A stretch of 64,000 bases of DNA. Origin: Gari tellinella. Its lineage: Eukaryota > Mollusca > Bivalvia > Cardiida > Psammobiidae. Below the pieces are notes generated by a model. The model saw only the letters and a list, made by a program, of their open reading frames with translations. It was not told where the DNA came from and ran no database searches. The translations under genes were made by a program, and so were the position numbers. Positions 10,116 to 21,600 of this stretch are shown piece after piece (the stretch's first letter is position 1; each line of letters starts with the position of its first letter). The stretch covers positions 69,568,158-69,632,157 of the forward strand of contig OV277864.1 of the NCBI GenBank assembly GCA_922989275.2, in the 5' to 3' direction.

Positions 10116-10290
10116 ATGGACAAATCCAATTTCAAATTAAGTCTATTCCATTTTGACTACTTAGGATTTATTCGACAATATATTACACAATGACAAACAG
10201 TGCAGACCCTGATCAGAGGGCTCATACAGGAGCATTGTTTGCATTGGATAAGTGTACTTTTCATCCATACACTGTTCTAAAATAAGAGTT
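10112..10290. mobile_element. Family B relic
   Basis: Starts at the TTAA shared with the previous element. B landmarks GACAAACAGTGCAGACCCTG, GAGGGCTC and GATAAGTGTACT remain, but the right core arm is lost. Confidence 0.5.
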
Positions 10291-10396
10291 TCACTGTTAC
10301 TGTGCAAAGAGACAGGTGTGTAACCCTAAAATACACAATGTGCAAATTACTTGTATCCGTAGGGGATGGAATGAAGCTTCATTTTTTAAAATGCCT

Positions 10397-10690
10397 CCCC
10401 TGTGGGAAGGTACATACATGTATATTTAATTATTATAAAACTATTCCAGAATAATTTCTTGAATATTCATGAACAATTCTAGAAGCGGCCATTTAAAGTT
10501 CACGAATATTCTGCAAAAATTCTAGAAATTTGATGTTTTAGAATCATTGTTCTAGAATTACAAAAGTTCTTGAGCTCTTTTTGTGGAATGTTTAAACTAA
10601 TTCTTGAAGCTCTAAGAACAATTCTAGAAGTGGCCATTTAATGTTAATTAATACATGTATTCTAAAATTCTTCGACACTTTTCACAGGGG
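10397..10690. mobile_element. CCCCTGTG MITE, 2-bp TSD (CT)
   Basis: Ends CCCCTGTGGGAAGGTA and TTTTCACAGGGG, flanked by CT on both sides. The interior is rich in TTCTAGAA and TATTCATGAAC repeats. Other copies: 12393-12657 (TSD TG) and a divergent one at 28620-28768. Confidence 0.75.
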
Positions 10691-10757
10691 CTGTATGGAT
10701 GTAATTCCTTCTTGAATACAACAACAACAGCAAGTACACCAGTGTGTCTAGCTGTGT

Positions 10758-11009
10758 TTAACACATTACCCCATAGCCTGTTTCTAGTTTTGAAAATAGG
10801 TGACTTCTTAAAGAAGATTGAAAGTAAAGCAGAATGCGCCTTAAGGTGCATTATGCTTTACTTTCAACCTGCTTTAAGCTTCCATCAGCTAGAAAATATA
10901 AAATATATCTCATGATAGATATTCATAATTGTATAAATTGGAACTATTTTCTTCAGTGGAGGAATAAATTAGAGGGCATAAAAAGGCGTATTTATGGGGT
11001 AATGGGTTA
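10758..11009. mobile_element. Family A MITE with P1 core
   Basis: TTAACACATTACCCCATAGCC to TTATGGGGTAATGGGTTAA. The P1 tip is GCGCCTTAAGGTGC, one pair mismatched. Confidence 0.85.
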
Positions 11010-11140
11010 AAATGCCTGTATGGACAGAAATCCTTCTAAAGTAGAAATGCTTTATTTTCATCCTGATTAAGCTGCCACCTGTATTCAACAACATCCAATG
11101 AAAACTCATTTGTGGTGCTTGTTTTGAAAAAAAAATGTTG

Positions 11141-11364
11141 TTAACACTTTCCCCCATAGTAGAAGCGATTTTCACTGAAGACAATAGTTCCATTTTATAC
11201 AGGAATGAACATGTACCCAAAGAAATATTTTCTATATCCTAGAAGATGATATTGTAAAGCAGGCTGAAAGTAAAGCAGAATGTGCCTTAAGGCACATTCT
11301 GCTTTACTTTCAACCTGCTTTAAGGCTTTTAAACCTTTGAAACAGGCCATAGGGTAAAGGGTTA
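11141..11364. mobile_element. Family A MITE, partial right end
   Basis: TTAACACTTTCCCCCATAGTA to CATAGGGTAAAGGGTTA. The P1 core has the GTGCCTTAAGGCAC tip near 11256-11323. Confidence 0.7.
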
Positions 11365-11472
11365 TGGTAATCTTCTGCTTACTATGCAATTGTTTGTTGT
11401 TTGCAGCAATTCTCAAAATTGAATTTTCTGCATTTGTTTTCAGATAATAGCAGAGAGTTAAATTAAAAGAGC

Positions 11473-11688
11473 TGAACCCATTACCCCATAAATACTCACT
11501 TTAATTTATTATTCCACTGAAGAAAATAGTTCCACATTATACAGTCATGAATATGTAGCATAAGAAATCTGGAAGATCACGTAGCTAAAAGCATGCTGAA
11601 AGTAAAGCCTTTAGGCGCATTCTGCTTTACTATCAACCTGCTTTACATCTCTTCAAAACTAGAAACAGGCTATGAGGTAATGGGTTAT
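11473..11688. mobile_element. Family A MITE with short P1 core
   Basis: GAACCCATTACCCCATAAA to TATGAGGTAATGGGTTA. The P1 left arm has lost the GCAGAATG segment, leaving an asymmetric core. Confidence 0.7.
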
Positions 11689-11987
11689 TGTATGGACTGA
11701 ATGGCAAAGTGCTGACAGGCGAGACATTTAATTCCACTGAGAATTCTCAGCTAAAGTTAATCCAAACATATTTGACCTAACTGGATTATAATTAAAACCT
11801 AAATTTGCAGTCTGATATAAAAGGCTCAGTTAAATGCAGAACAAAAGCTATATGCACAGTTGACAGGTTTAAATGCATAATCCTGTTAGGGGCTTAATTA
11901 CCTTTGACCTTTAATATGCTGGACTGTTTTCATTTTCAAAATCCATTATCTACAACAAATTCTGACAGAGAGTAAATTTTACAGGTA

Positions 11988-12213
11988 CAGTCAAAACTCG
12001 ATAATTCGAAATCGCATTAGGTGGAACATACCCATATTTCAAAGTTAAAACGTGGCTTAGCCGTGGCTTAGCCACGTTTTAACTTTGAAATCTGGGTATG
12101 TTTGACTATATATTAATTTTGTATGACTTAAGCAAGATCGATATATCGAAATTCAATTTATGAAATACTGGTATGATCGATTTAAGCGAGTTCAAAGTAT
12201 CGAGTTTGGACTG
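11988..12213. mobile_element. Mariner-like MITE, ends CAGTCAAAACTCGATAA
   Basis: CAGTCAAAACTCGATAATTCG at the left matches TATCGAGTTTGGACTG at the right. TA precedes it (11986-11987) and CA follows. It carries its own core, ATTTCAAAGTTAAAACGTGGC and its complement, around a GCCGTGGCTTAGCC tip. Confidence 0.65.
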
Positions 12214-12304
12214 CACAGTATTTCTTTCAGAACATATCCTCAGTATGAAACATGGAAAGCAATCTCCGTCTAGGAAGTCCTGAACAGAAGGCATTTCCAG
12301 TATC

Positions 12305-12705
12305 TTTCCAGATGGTAGCTTAAAGCAGGCTGAAAGTAAAGTAGAATGCGCCTTGTGGCACATTCTGCTTTACTTTCAACCTGCTTTAAGTGCCCCTGTG
12401 GGAAGGTACTGAATTATTTAAGAACTATTCCAGAATAATTTCTTGAACAATTATTCTCGAAGCGGCTATCATTCAAGAATATTCTGCAAAAATTCTATAA
12501 ACTTTATGGTTTTAGAACCATTGTTCTAGAATTACAAAAGTTCTTGAACTCCTATTGTAGAATTTATAAAGTAGGTTCTTGAAGCTCTAGAACAATTCTA
12601 AAAGCTGCTATTTAACGTTCATGAATATTCTACAATTCTTGAACAATTTCACAGGGGTGGTCAACTGTCACTTCAAAACTAGCAACAGGATATGGGGGTT
12701 ATGGG
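12305..12705. mobile_element. Family A fragment with nested CCCCTGTG MITE
   Basis: The P1 core lies near 12317-12390. The usual AAGTGGTCACCTGTC right arm is split after AAGTG at 12392 and resumes as TGGTCAACTGTCAC at 12658. It ends near TATGGGGGTTATGGG. Confidence 0.7.
12393..12657. mobile_element. CCCCTGTG MITE with TG duplication
   Basis: CCCCTGTGGGAAGGTACT to TTTCACAGGGG. The host empty site AAGTGGTCACC, known from many family A copies in this window, shows that TG was duplicated on insertion. Confidence 0.8.
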
Positions 12706-13331
12706 TAAGACAAGCCTGACTGTATGTCTTTGAGGAATTGGTACTTATAATGAAGTATAATCAAGTTAATCAACAGGTAAATATTGGGGCTTTACTGGAT
12801 TTTTGTCGAAATTATTACACATACATGTATATCAAAGTTTCAGACAAAATTTTGATGTTGCTTGAAGCGTTCGTCTTAGAAATTTCTTAAAAGATAAGAG
12901 AGGGTAGAAGCTTTCTAAACTTTTAAGAATATTCTATAGAAAATTTTACCATCTTAAAATTCTAAGTATTTTCTATTTTCTTAGAGGGAATTCTCAAAAT
13001 TCTTAGTTGAAATGTCCAAAATCTAAAAAAAATATTGATTTACCGGTACTTAGAATTTTTTTTATCTAAAAATGTTTCAGAATACAGACCCTAGTATTGA
13101 GCAATGCAACACTTATCTTCAAACCTTATTGATATTGTAATCTAAGAGAAAAAACTTTCCTAAACCTTTCCACTGCTCACTTTCAAAATATTCTCTTCCA
13201 TTTTCTAAATAAGGACTAGTTTACATTGATTCTTCAAAAATCTATCCCAAAATATATTGTGTAGTTACAATTCTGGCAAATAATGCAGACCCTCATCAGA
13301 GGGTTCCTTCAGGAGTACTCTGATCTGGGTC

Positions 13332-13582
13332 TTAACCCATTACCCAATAAATACACCTTTTTAAGCCTGTAGTTTATTCCTCCACTGAAGAAATAGTTAC
13401 ACTTTATGCAGTCACGAATATGCAACATAAGAAATGATTTCTATATTCTAGCAGATGATACCTTAAAGCAAGCTGAAAGTAAAGCAGAATGCGCCTTAAG
13501 GCACATTCTGCTTTACTTTCAACCTGCTTTAAGTGGCCACCTGTCTTCAAAAATAGAAACAGGCTATGGGGTAATGGGTTAA
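13332..13582. mobile_element. Family A MITE nested beside a P2 arm
   Basis: TTAACCCATTACCCAATAAA to TATGGGGTAATGGGTTAA. The left flank is a P2 core arm ending TCTGATCTGGGTC and the right flank resumes CTGGGTCTACTTCACTGTTT. It therefore interrupted a P2 palindrome. Confidence 0.8.
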
Positions 13583-14180
13583 CTGGGTCTACTTCACTGT
13601 TTTAAATGATGTATATACATGGTTTTCTCAAGGTAAGAATTAATCTCATGGCACAGACATAGAAACGCCCACTAATGACATTCGCCGAAGACTCGTAAAT
13701 ATTGTTTTAGTCTCCTTTGATGACAAATAAAATTTATGTAGCAAATTAGAAGCAAAGATTGCTGATTATGGTCTGTAATCCATTACAAACTTACAAAATA
13801 GAAAGTACTCTCAAAAACAAACATTTGAATCTGTTTTCATTTCTGATTATATCTCTGACCTTCTCTTCTGCAGTACTATTGTCTGTTTCAGTTGCACTTA
13901 ATATCTATAGGGAGCAGGCATTATACACTGTTGCAAAAACATGTAGCCAAATCCCCTGCAAGTATATTGTATGCAATAAATATGTTTAAACTATTTTCTT
14001 CAGTGGAGGAACAGAGGCATTAAGTCAAATATCTGTGGAGTAAGGGGTTAACCACAAAAAAGGGTTAAACCTGATAAGCTAGCATTAATACAACTATGTA
14101 CAACTTACCTTTCTACATCATAAGTCAAAGATGGACTTGGTCTATTGAAGCAAATAATCTTTATTGACTCATGTTCCTTT
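13583..14180. other. Low-repeat stretch, no gene called
   Basis: A 76-residue frame at 13759-13989 has a hydrophobic middle (FSFLIISLTFSSAVLLSVSVAL) but no family resemblance, and it abuts a family A right-arm relic at 13992-14048 (TTTTCTTCAGTGGAGGAAC). I do not support it as a gene. Confidence 0.3.
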
Positions 14181-14276
14181 ACAATGCTGAATTTTTAAAT
14201 GGACCCTTCAATCTTATGATAATGACTAGTTCACCTATGCTTTTGAAGGGTTTGTCTGCAAATTATCTAAACCCAT

Positions 14277-14518
14277 TACCCCATAGCCTGTTTCTTATTT
14301 TGAAAACAGGTGACCACTTAAAGCAGGTTGAAAGTAAAGCAGAATGAGCCTTAAGGCGCATTCTGCTTTACTTTCAGCCTGATTTAAGATACTATCTACC
14401 AGGATATTGAAAATATTTCTTACGATTTATATTCATGACTATATAAATTGGAACTATTTTCTTCAGTGGAGGAATAAATTCAAGGGGTAAAGGGCATATT
14501 TATGGGGTAATGGGTTAA
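14277..14518. mobile_element. Family A MITE nested in family C
   Basis: CTAAACCCATTACCCCATAGC to TTATGGGGTAATGGGTTAA. Flanking P2-shell sequence (GAATTTTTAAATGGACCCTTC before, AGTGCAGACCTTAATTAGAG after) suggests insertion into a decayed family C copy. Confidence 0.8.
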
Positions 14519-14900
14519 AGTATGACAGTTAGTGCAGACCTTAATTAGAGGACTCCTCCAGTAGCCCATTCACCTTTGGCTTGCATAGTTTGCAAAGGAT
14601 TTTATACTCCGTCCTGATCACTGTAATTGTTAATTAATGTCACTTCTTACAAATGCCCTAATCACCTTAGTTTTAATTTCAAATTGACCCTTATAATGTG
14701 ACGACCAAGTATATAATCCTTTGTAAACAGTGTAGATCAAGATAAGAAGGTGTTTGATCTTCAGGGTTTGTAACACTGTCAAATAGTTTGGGCCAAAACA
14801 TCGAGGCTCAATCAAATATGGCCACTTTGACTTATCAAAAAAGAGTCCATAGTTATGAAAATTCAGCATTGTAAAAATTAATGTCAGGTTTTACGGATGC

Positions 14901-15157
14901 TTAACCCATTACCCCATAAATACGCCTTTTTACACCCCTAAATTATTGTTCCACTGAAGAAATTAGTTCCAATTTTTACAGTCATGAATATGCACCATAA
15001 GAAATATTTTCTATATTCTAGTAGATAATAGCTTAAAGCAGGCTGAAAGTAATATAAAGCAAAATGCACCTTAAGGCGCATTCTGCTTTTCTTTCAACCT
15101 GCTATAAGTGGTCACCAATCTTCTATATTAGAAACAAGCTATGGGGTAATGGGTTAA
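14901..15157. mobile_element. Family A MITE with P1 core
   Basis: TTAACCCATTACCCCATAAA to TATGGGGTAATGGGTTAA. The P1 left arm carries a small insertion (GTAATATAAAGC), so the arms no longer match perfectly. Confidence 0.85.
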
Positions 15158-15275
15158 ATTACATGTAAATGTAAACATTTGAAATGTTCCCCAATCATGT
15201 ATAATTACAATACTATGTTTTTTTCATTTTATTGCACTGACACTCGTACATGGGAACTTCGTTTAAGGTCTCATC

Positions 15276-15472
15276 TTAACTCTTTACTCCATAGCCTTTT
15301 CCTAGGTTCAGAGACAGGTGACTACTTAAAGCTGGTTGAGACCTTAAGGCACATTTTACTTTACTTTCGACCTGCTTTAACCGAACATCTATTTGAATAT
15401 AGAAAATATTTCTTATGAAACATATTCATGACTGTATCAATTGGAACTGTAACTTTCTTCTGGGAGGAAAAA
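15276..15472. mobile_element. Family A MITE, right end lost
   Basis: TTAACTCTTTACTCCATAGCC through a short P1 core to CTTCTGGGAGGAAAAATCA. No terminal TTAA. Confidence 0.6.
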
Positions 15473-15507
15473 TCAAAGACCTAGCAATGTGTGTCTACTG
15501 TGAGATC

Positions 15508-15676
15508 TCCAGATAAAGGGAGTATTTCAAAATATAAAATCTGTATTTCTGCATTTAACCCTATGGTGTCACTACTCATTAGAATCGTCTCTTTAAGACA
15601 TCATAAGATTTAGTATTGAAATGAGTGAGAAAGTGTTGTATTTGTTTAGTTAACCTCCTCATATAATGGACCCCTG
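15508..15676. mobile_element. Degenerate H5 element
   Basis: GATCTCCAGATAAAGGGAGTA, CCTATGGTGTCACTACTCATT and TAGAATCGTCTC are H5 left-half landmarks. Most of the right core arm is deleted. Confidence 0.6.
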
Positions 15677-15711
15677 GTATCAATAGAATAATGGGTTCAG
15701 GACCTATAATA

Positions 15712-15795
15712 AAGTTAATGGTGCAGTGGGTTTCAAACCAGCAACCCCAGTGTTAGTAGTCCAGCCTGTACCGCTAGACCACAACTTGGCTGTCT
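15712..15795 (-). repeat. tRNA-like SINE head or tRNA pseudogene
   Basis: On the minus strand, TGGTCTAGCGG fits a Pol III A box. About 50 nt on, GGTTTGAAACC fits a B box. The stretch between resembles a tRNA body with a CTGGACTACTAACAC segment. No clean acceptor stem or CCA is seen. SINE-derived origin is the simplest reading. Confidence 0.5.
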
Positions 15796-16130
15796 CAGTA
15801 CAATTTGATTGACAGTAGTTATGATAATTAAGGTCACTTGTGTGAAAATTCACCTGACAGCCTTCATCTAAGACTTCCGTTGATGACATTTGATTTTCAC
15901 CTTCCTACTATCAAAGTTTTGACCCCAGGCTATGGTTTCAGCCCTTACAGTACATCCAACATAAACAGTATCCAGTATTTTCAAATCAATACACAAAAAA
16001 ACGTAGGTGATTTGCACTTCATAATTTTGAACCCTCCCTCTATATCAACTTCTACCCCTACATCCCCCTAAAAAGCTTTTTGAACCCTTTAAACCCTATA
16101 ACTTGTATTTAATATTGAGACAGATTTTTG

Positions 16131-16207
16131 CTTATAGCAGGCTGAAAGTAAAGCAGAATACATGTACTCTCTGAGGATTAATCTGCTTTACTTTCAGCCT
16201 GCTTTAA
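16131..16207. repeat. Variant P1 palindrome
   Basis: TAGCAGGCTGAAAGTAAAGC and GCTTTACTTTCAGCCTGC arms surround a damaged tip containing ATACATGTACTC. It ends in TTAA, where the next family A copy begins. Confidence 0.6.
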
Positions 16208-16422
16208 CCCATTACCCCATAGCCTGTTTCTAGTAGTAAAGATATGTGACCTATTAAAGCAGGTTCTGCTTTACTTTCAGCCTGCTTTAAGTTACTATCT
16301 GCTAGGATAGGGAAAATATTTCTTATGGTACATATTCATGACAGTATAAAATGGAACTATTTTCTTTGGCGGATGAATAAAATGAATGCGCTAAAAGTCG
16401 CTTCTATAAGGGAAAAGGTTAA
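16204..16422. mobile_element. Family A MITE with hybrid ends
   Basis: Left TTAACCCATTACCCCATAGC, right GTCGCTTCTATAAGGGAAAAGGTTAA. The right end belongs to the CTTCTATGG..GGAAAGG subfamily. P1 is reduced to its outer arms (AAAGCAGGTTCTGCTTT). Confidence 0.75.
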
Positions 16423-16610
16423 GCTTTTGGGCATTTAAAGGAAGGTACAATAAATGGGAGTCAACCTTCACATTTCTTGAGAAAAGGATGAGGAAAAGGC
16501 AGTGCAGCAAATTTTGTATTCAATGAAAATGCATCGATATGTATCTATACAACAAATATCTATTTAATGCAAGACAAAAGCTATACACAAAAGCATTACT
16601 TTTGTTTTCA

Positions 16611-16852
16611 TTAACCCTTTGAACCCTAATCCCGCATATAGGCATCCTTTTCAAACAGTGTACATGTGAATAGTACACTTGTCCTATGCAAACAGTGAAG
16701 ACCCAGATCCGAAAGGAGCCCTCTGATCAGGGTCTTCACTGTTTGTCATAATGCCAAACATTGACAAAAACAACCAATAAAAGTCATAAATGGACTAGAC
16801 TTAGATGGAAACTGGAATTATTCATTGAAAGTTTTAGGGAGGAAAGAGTTAA
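16611..16852. mobile_element. Family B MITE with P2 core
   Basis: TTAACCCTTTGAACCCTAAT to TTTTAGGGAGGAAAGAGTTAA. The P2 left arm lacks the CAGAGGGCTC stretch, the right arm is intact. Frame 16761-16988 is a shadow. Confidence 0.8.
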
Positions 16853-16984
16853 GCTGCAACCTGAAAAGAATTCCCTTTCAATCTGTTTTAACCCTTTCCT
16901 CCGCAGAAGCACTATGATATCAAGACCCCTTTCTCTGTCATTTCATTTTGTAAATATCCTAAATATCATCAGAGCGTCTAACAG

Positions 16985-17043
16985 TTAGGGTTCAAATGAG
17001 ATGCCGAGTTACTTGGCATCTCATCTGGATCCAAACTGTTTGC
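16985..17043. repeat. P3 palindromic core, GATGCC variant
   Basis: GATGCCGAG (17000-17008), TTA, CTTGGCATC (17012-17020). Relative to GACGCC..GGCGTC in other copies, the C:G pair has become T:A on both arms. Confidence 0.8.
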
Positions 17044-17079
17044 ATCTTATGTTAAAAGATCATGTACAGCATGGTAAAG

Positions 17080-17258
17080 AAGGGCTCAAGATAAGGGGAG
17101 TATTTCAGATTTCTGCATTAAATCCTATGGTGTCACTACTTATTAGAATAATCTCTTCAAGAGGATTCTAATGAGTAGTAACACCATAGGATTTGGTGCT
17201 GAAATGATTGAGAAAATGTTGGATTTGTTCAGTTTACTCCCTCTTATCTACAGCACTG
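17080..17258. mobile_element. H5 element with 5-bp TSD TAAAG
   Basis: AAGGGCTCAAGATAAGGGGAG to CTTATCTACAGCACTG. TAAAG at 17075-17079 is repeated at 17259-17263. The core ATTAGAATAATCTCTTCAAGA has lost some pairing. Confidence 0.75.
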
Positions 17259-17537
17259 TAAAGGTTTAAACGGCAATACACAGTAGCCCGAGGGGAAGAA
17301 ATTGACAAGTATAATTTGGCCCTAATTTTGGCAATTGACACAATTTGACACAAATTGGCTATAAATAGCTCTATAACCTTTAGCTTGCTATTTATCCACG
17401 CTGAATATTCATATATATATAAAATTTAGAAAATCCACTATGAACATCTATCAGCTGAACTTTTACAAATGGCTAATCAAATCAGGGAAATATTTCCCAA
17501 GGAATGAGATCGGATTCATGTCAGACAAAATCAGGAA

Positions 17538-17604
17538 CAAAACTGTGCAGACCCTGATCAGACAGCTCTTCCAGGAGCTGTCTGATCAAGGTCTACACTG
17601 TTTT
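17538..17604. repeat. P2-type palindrome with GACAGCTC stem
   Basis: CAGACCCTGATCAGACAGCTC with complement GAGCTGTCTGATCAAGGTCT. Compared with GAGGGCTCC, two neighbouring stem positions differ and both are compensated on the other arm. Related copies: 43943-44008, 50117-50182. Confidence 0.75.
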
Positions 17605-18157
17605 AAAAATGTGTCAATATAAGTTAATTCCTGGAGGAGTGTTACTCATCACAGTGTGGATCTAGATCAATAAATCTCAATTATATATGATACAGTTCAG
17701 TCTGCCAGTCACAACCACTCAAACTCATTGATGTTGTTAAAGACAGTTGACAGCTTAAAGCAAAATGAAAGTAAAGCAGATATTCTCTGTAAAGCTCTCT
17801 GCATTAATACTTCCATTCTGCAATTCCCTGTTGTCCTGTATTTACTCATATCATGCTATTAATGTACACTGACACTTTTTGAAATGGAGCTGTCTGATCT
17901 GGGTCTTCGCTGTTTTCTTCTTTTTTGGTAATTAATTTTATTTCAGTCTCTTAGTCTGTAACATAATAATGATTCATGATGAATTTCGATGTCAAGACTA
18001 TTTTATTACACCTTATCCAATATAAATACAATTTTTGTCCACCGTGCACAATCTACTGGACAGGATTAAGCCCACCTACACTGAATAGTGCAAGGGATTA
18101 TGTCCAGTGAGAGAATTTTCGCCCTGACAAAGTATAGTCCCAGACATATGACCATTC

Positions 18158-18319
18158 TTAACCCATTACCCCATAAATATGCTTCTTTATGCCTTTTATG
18201 TTTTCTTTCATTGAAATATGTATTTTCTATATCTTAACAAATTTTTGCTTTCCTTTCAACTTGCTTTAAGTGATCCCCTGTCTTTAAAACAAGAAACAAG
18301 CTATGGGGTAATGGGTTAA
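18158..18319. mobile_element. Family A MITE, P1 core half deleted
   Basis: TTAACCCATTACCCCATAAA to TATGGGGTAATGGGTTAA, only about 160 bp. The left P1 arm is missing and TTTCAACTTGCTTTAAG remains. Confidence 0.8.
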
Positions 18320-18618
18320 TCCTTTGTCCCATAAATGATATTTTATGTCTTTAATTTATTCCTCCACTTTATGAATATGCACCATAAGTAATACTTTCAA
18401 TACCCATGCAGACAGTAATTTAAAGAAAAGAAGAAATCTCCATCATCTGAACTTCAGATTGATGCCTTTTTAGGCCCTGGTCAGACATACACCTACACTC
18501 TTTATTGGGGAAAACTTCTTATTTTAGTAGACATTGCTACTGTTAAGATTCTGAACTAATACATTGGCTAATAAAAAAAGTAAAATCTAAATGTTTATCG
18601 ATATTCTTTTATACTTTT

Positions 18619-21600
18619 CACAGGAGGAAAGGGTTGAGGAATAGATAAAGGGTATCGAAGTGTTGCTATGGAGGAAAGGATTGAGGAATGTGTTTCTATG
18701 GAGGAAAGGGTTGAGGAATGTGCTTCTATGGAGGAAAGGGTTGAGGAATAGATAAAGGGTATGGAAATGTGTTTCTATGGAGGAAAGGGTTGAGGAATAG
18801 ATAAAGGGTGTGGGAATGTGTTTCTATGGAGGAAAGGGTTGAGGAATAGATAATGGGTATGGGAATGTGTTTCTATGGAGGAAAGGGTTGAGGAATAGAT
18901 AAAGGGTATGGGAATGTGTTTCTATGGAGGAAAGGGATGAGGAATGTGTTTCTATGGAGGAAAGGGTTGAGGAATAGATAAAGGGTAAGGAAATGTGTTT
19001 CTATGGAGGAAAGGGTTGAGGAATAGATAATGGGTATGGGAATGTGTTTCTATGGAGGAAAGGGTTGAGGAATAGATAAAGGGTATGGGAATGTGTTTCT
19101 ATGGAGGAAAGGGTTGAGGGATGTGTTTCTATGGAGGAAAGGGTTGAGGAATAGATAAAGGGTAAGGAAATGTGTTTCTATGGAGGAAAGGGTTGAGGAA
19201 TAGATAATGGGTATGGGAATGTGTTTCTATGGAGGAAAGGGTTGAGGAATAGATAATGGGTATGGAAATGTGTTTCTATGGAGGAAAGGGTTGAGGAATA
19301 GTTAATGGGTATGGGAATGTGTTTCTATGGAGGAAAGGGTTGAGGAATAGATAAAGGGTATGGGAATGTGTTTCTATGGAGGAAAGGGTTGAGGAATGTG
19401 TTTCTATGGAGGAAAGGGTTGAGGAATAGATAAAGGGTAAGGAAATGTGTTTCTATGGAGGAAAGGGTTGAGGAATAGATAATGGGTATGGGAATGTGTT
19501 TCTATGGAGGAAAGGGTTGAGGAATAGATAATGGGTATGGAAATGTGTTTCTATGGAGGAAAGGGTTGAGGAATAGATAAAGGGTATGGGAATGTGTTTC
19601 TATGGAGAAAAGGATTGAGGAATGTGTTTCTATGGAGGAAAGGGTTTAGGAATGTGTTTCTATGGAGGAAAGGGTTGAGGAATAGATAAAGGGTATGGGA
19701 ATGTGTTTCTATGGAGGAAAGGATTGAGGAATGTGTTTTTATGGAGAAAAGGGTTGAGGAATGTGTTTCTATGGAGGAAAGGATTGAGGAATGTGTTTCT
19801 ATGGAGGAAAGGGTTGAGGAATGTGTTTCTATGGAGGAAAGGGTTGAGGAATGTGTTTCTATGGAGGAAAGGGTTGAAAAATGTGTTTCTATGGAGGAAA
19901 TGGTTGAGGAATGTGTTTATATGGAAGAAAGTGTTGAGGAATGTGTTTCTATTGAGGAAAGGGTTGAGGAATAAATAAAGGGTATGGAAATGTGTTTCTA
20001 TGGAGGAAATGATTGAGGAATGTGTTTATATGGAGGAAATGGTTGAGGAATAGATAAAGAGTTGAGGAATGTGTTTCTATGGAGGAAAGGATTGATGAAT
20101 GTGTTTCTATGGAGGAAAGGATTGATGAATGTGTTTCTATGGAGGAGAGGGTTGAGGAATGTGTTTCTATGGAGGAAAGGGTTGAGGAATGTGTTTCTAT
20201 GGAGGAAATGGTTTAGGAATAGATAAAGGGTAAGGAAATTCGAAATGTGTTTCTATGGAGGAAAGGATTGAGGAATGTTTTTATATGGAGGAAATGGTTG
20301 AGGAATAGATAAAGGGTTGAGGAATGTGTTTCTATGGAGGAAAGGATTGAGGAATGTGTTTCTATGAAGGAAAGGGTTGAGGGGAATGTGTTTCTATGGA
20401 GGAAAGGGTTGAGGAATGTGTTTCTATGGAGGAAAGGGTTGAGGAATAGATAAAGGGTAAGGAAATGTGTTTCTTTGGAGGAAAGGGTTGAGGAATAGAT
20501 AATGGGTATGGGAATGTGTTTCTATGGAGGAAAGGGTTGAGGAATAGATAATGGGTATGGGAATGTGTTTCTATGGAGGAAAGGGTTGAGGAATAGATAA
20601 TGGGTATGGTATGTGTTTCTATGGAGGAAAGGGTTGAGGAATAGATAATGGGTATGGGAATGTGTTTCTATGGAGGAAAGGATTGAGGAATGTGTTTCTA
20701 TGGAGGAAAGGGTTTAGGAATGTGTTTCTATGGAGGAAAGGGTTGAGGAATAGATAAAGGGTATGGGAATGTGTTTCTATGGAGGAAAGGATTGAGGAAT
20801 GTGTTTTTATGGAGAAAAGGGTTGAGGAATGTGTTTCTATGGAGGAAAGGATTGAGGAATGTGTTTCTATGGAGGAAAGGGTTGAGGAATGTGTTTCTAT
20901 GGAGGAAAGGGTTGAAAAATGTGTTTCTATGGAGGAAAGGGTTGAGGAATGTGTTTATATGGAAGAAAGTGTTGAGGAATGTGTTTCTGTTGACAAAAGG
21001 GTTGAGGAATAAATAAAGGGTATGGAAATGTGTTTCTATGGAGGAAATGATTGAGGAATGTGTTTCTATGAAGGAAATGGTTGAGGAATAGATAAAGAGT
21101 TGAGGAATGTGTTTCTATGGAGGAAAGGATTGATGAATGTGTTTCTATGGAGGAAAGGATTGATGAATGTGTTTCTATGGAGGAGAGGGTTGAGGAATGT
21201 GTTTCTATGGAGGAACGGGTTGAGGAATGTGTTTCTATGGAGGAAATGGTTTAGGAATAGATAAAGGGTAAGGGAATTCGAAATGTGTTTCTATGGAGGA
21301 AAGGATTGAGGAATGTTTTTATATGGAGGAAATGGTTGAGGAATAGATAAAGGGTTGAGGAATGTGCTTCTATGGAGGAAAGGATTGAGGAATGTGTTTC
21401 TATGGAGGAAAGGGTTGAGGAATGTGTTTCTATGGAGGAAAGGGTTGAGGAATAGATAAAGGGTAAGGAAATTGGAAATGTGTTTCTATGGAGGAAAGGG
21501 TTGAGGAATAGATAATGGGTATGGGAATGTGTTTCTATGGAGGAAAGGGTTGAGGAATAGATAATGGGTATGGGAATGTGTTTCTATGGAGGAAAGGGTT

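Noticed and set aside
19703..19978. Repetitive peptide MFLWRKGLRN x9 and its frame-shifted partner as a repeat protein
   Set aside because: The 30-bp minisatellite unit is a multiple of three and stays open in several frames. The 49-bp unit adds a stop. There is no start context, no splice signal and no strand preference. The same applies to 20771-21016, 22516-22710 and 23253-23630.
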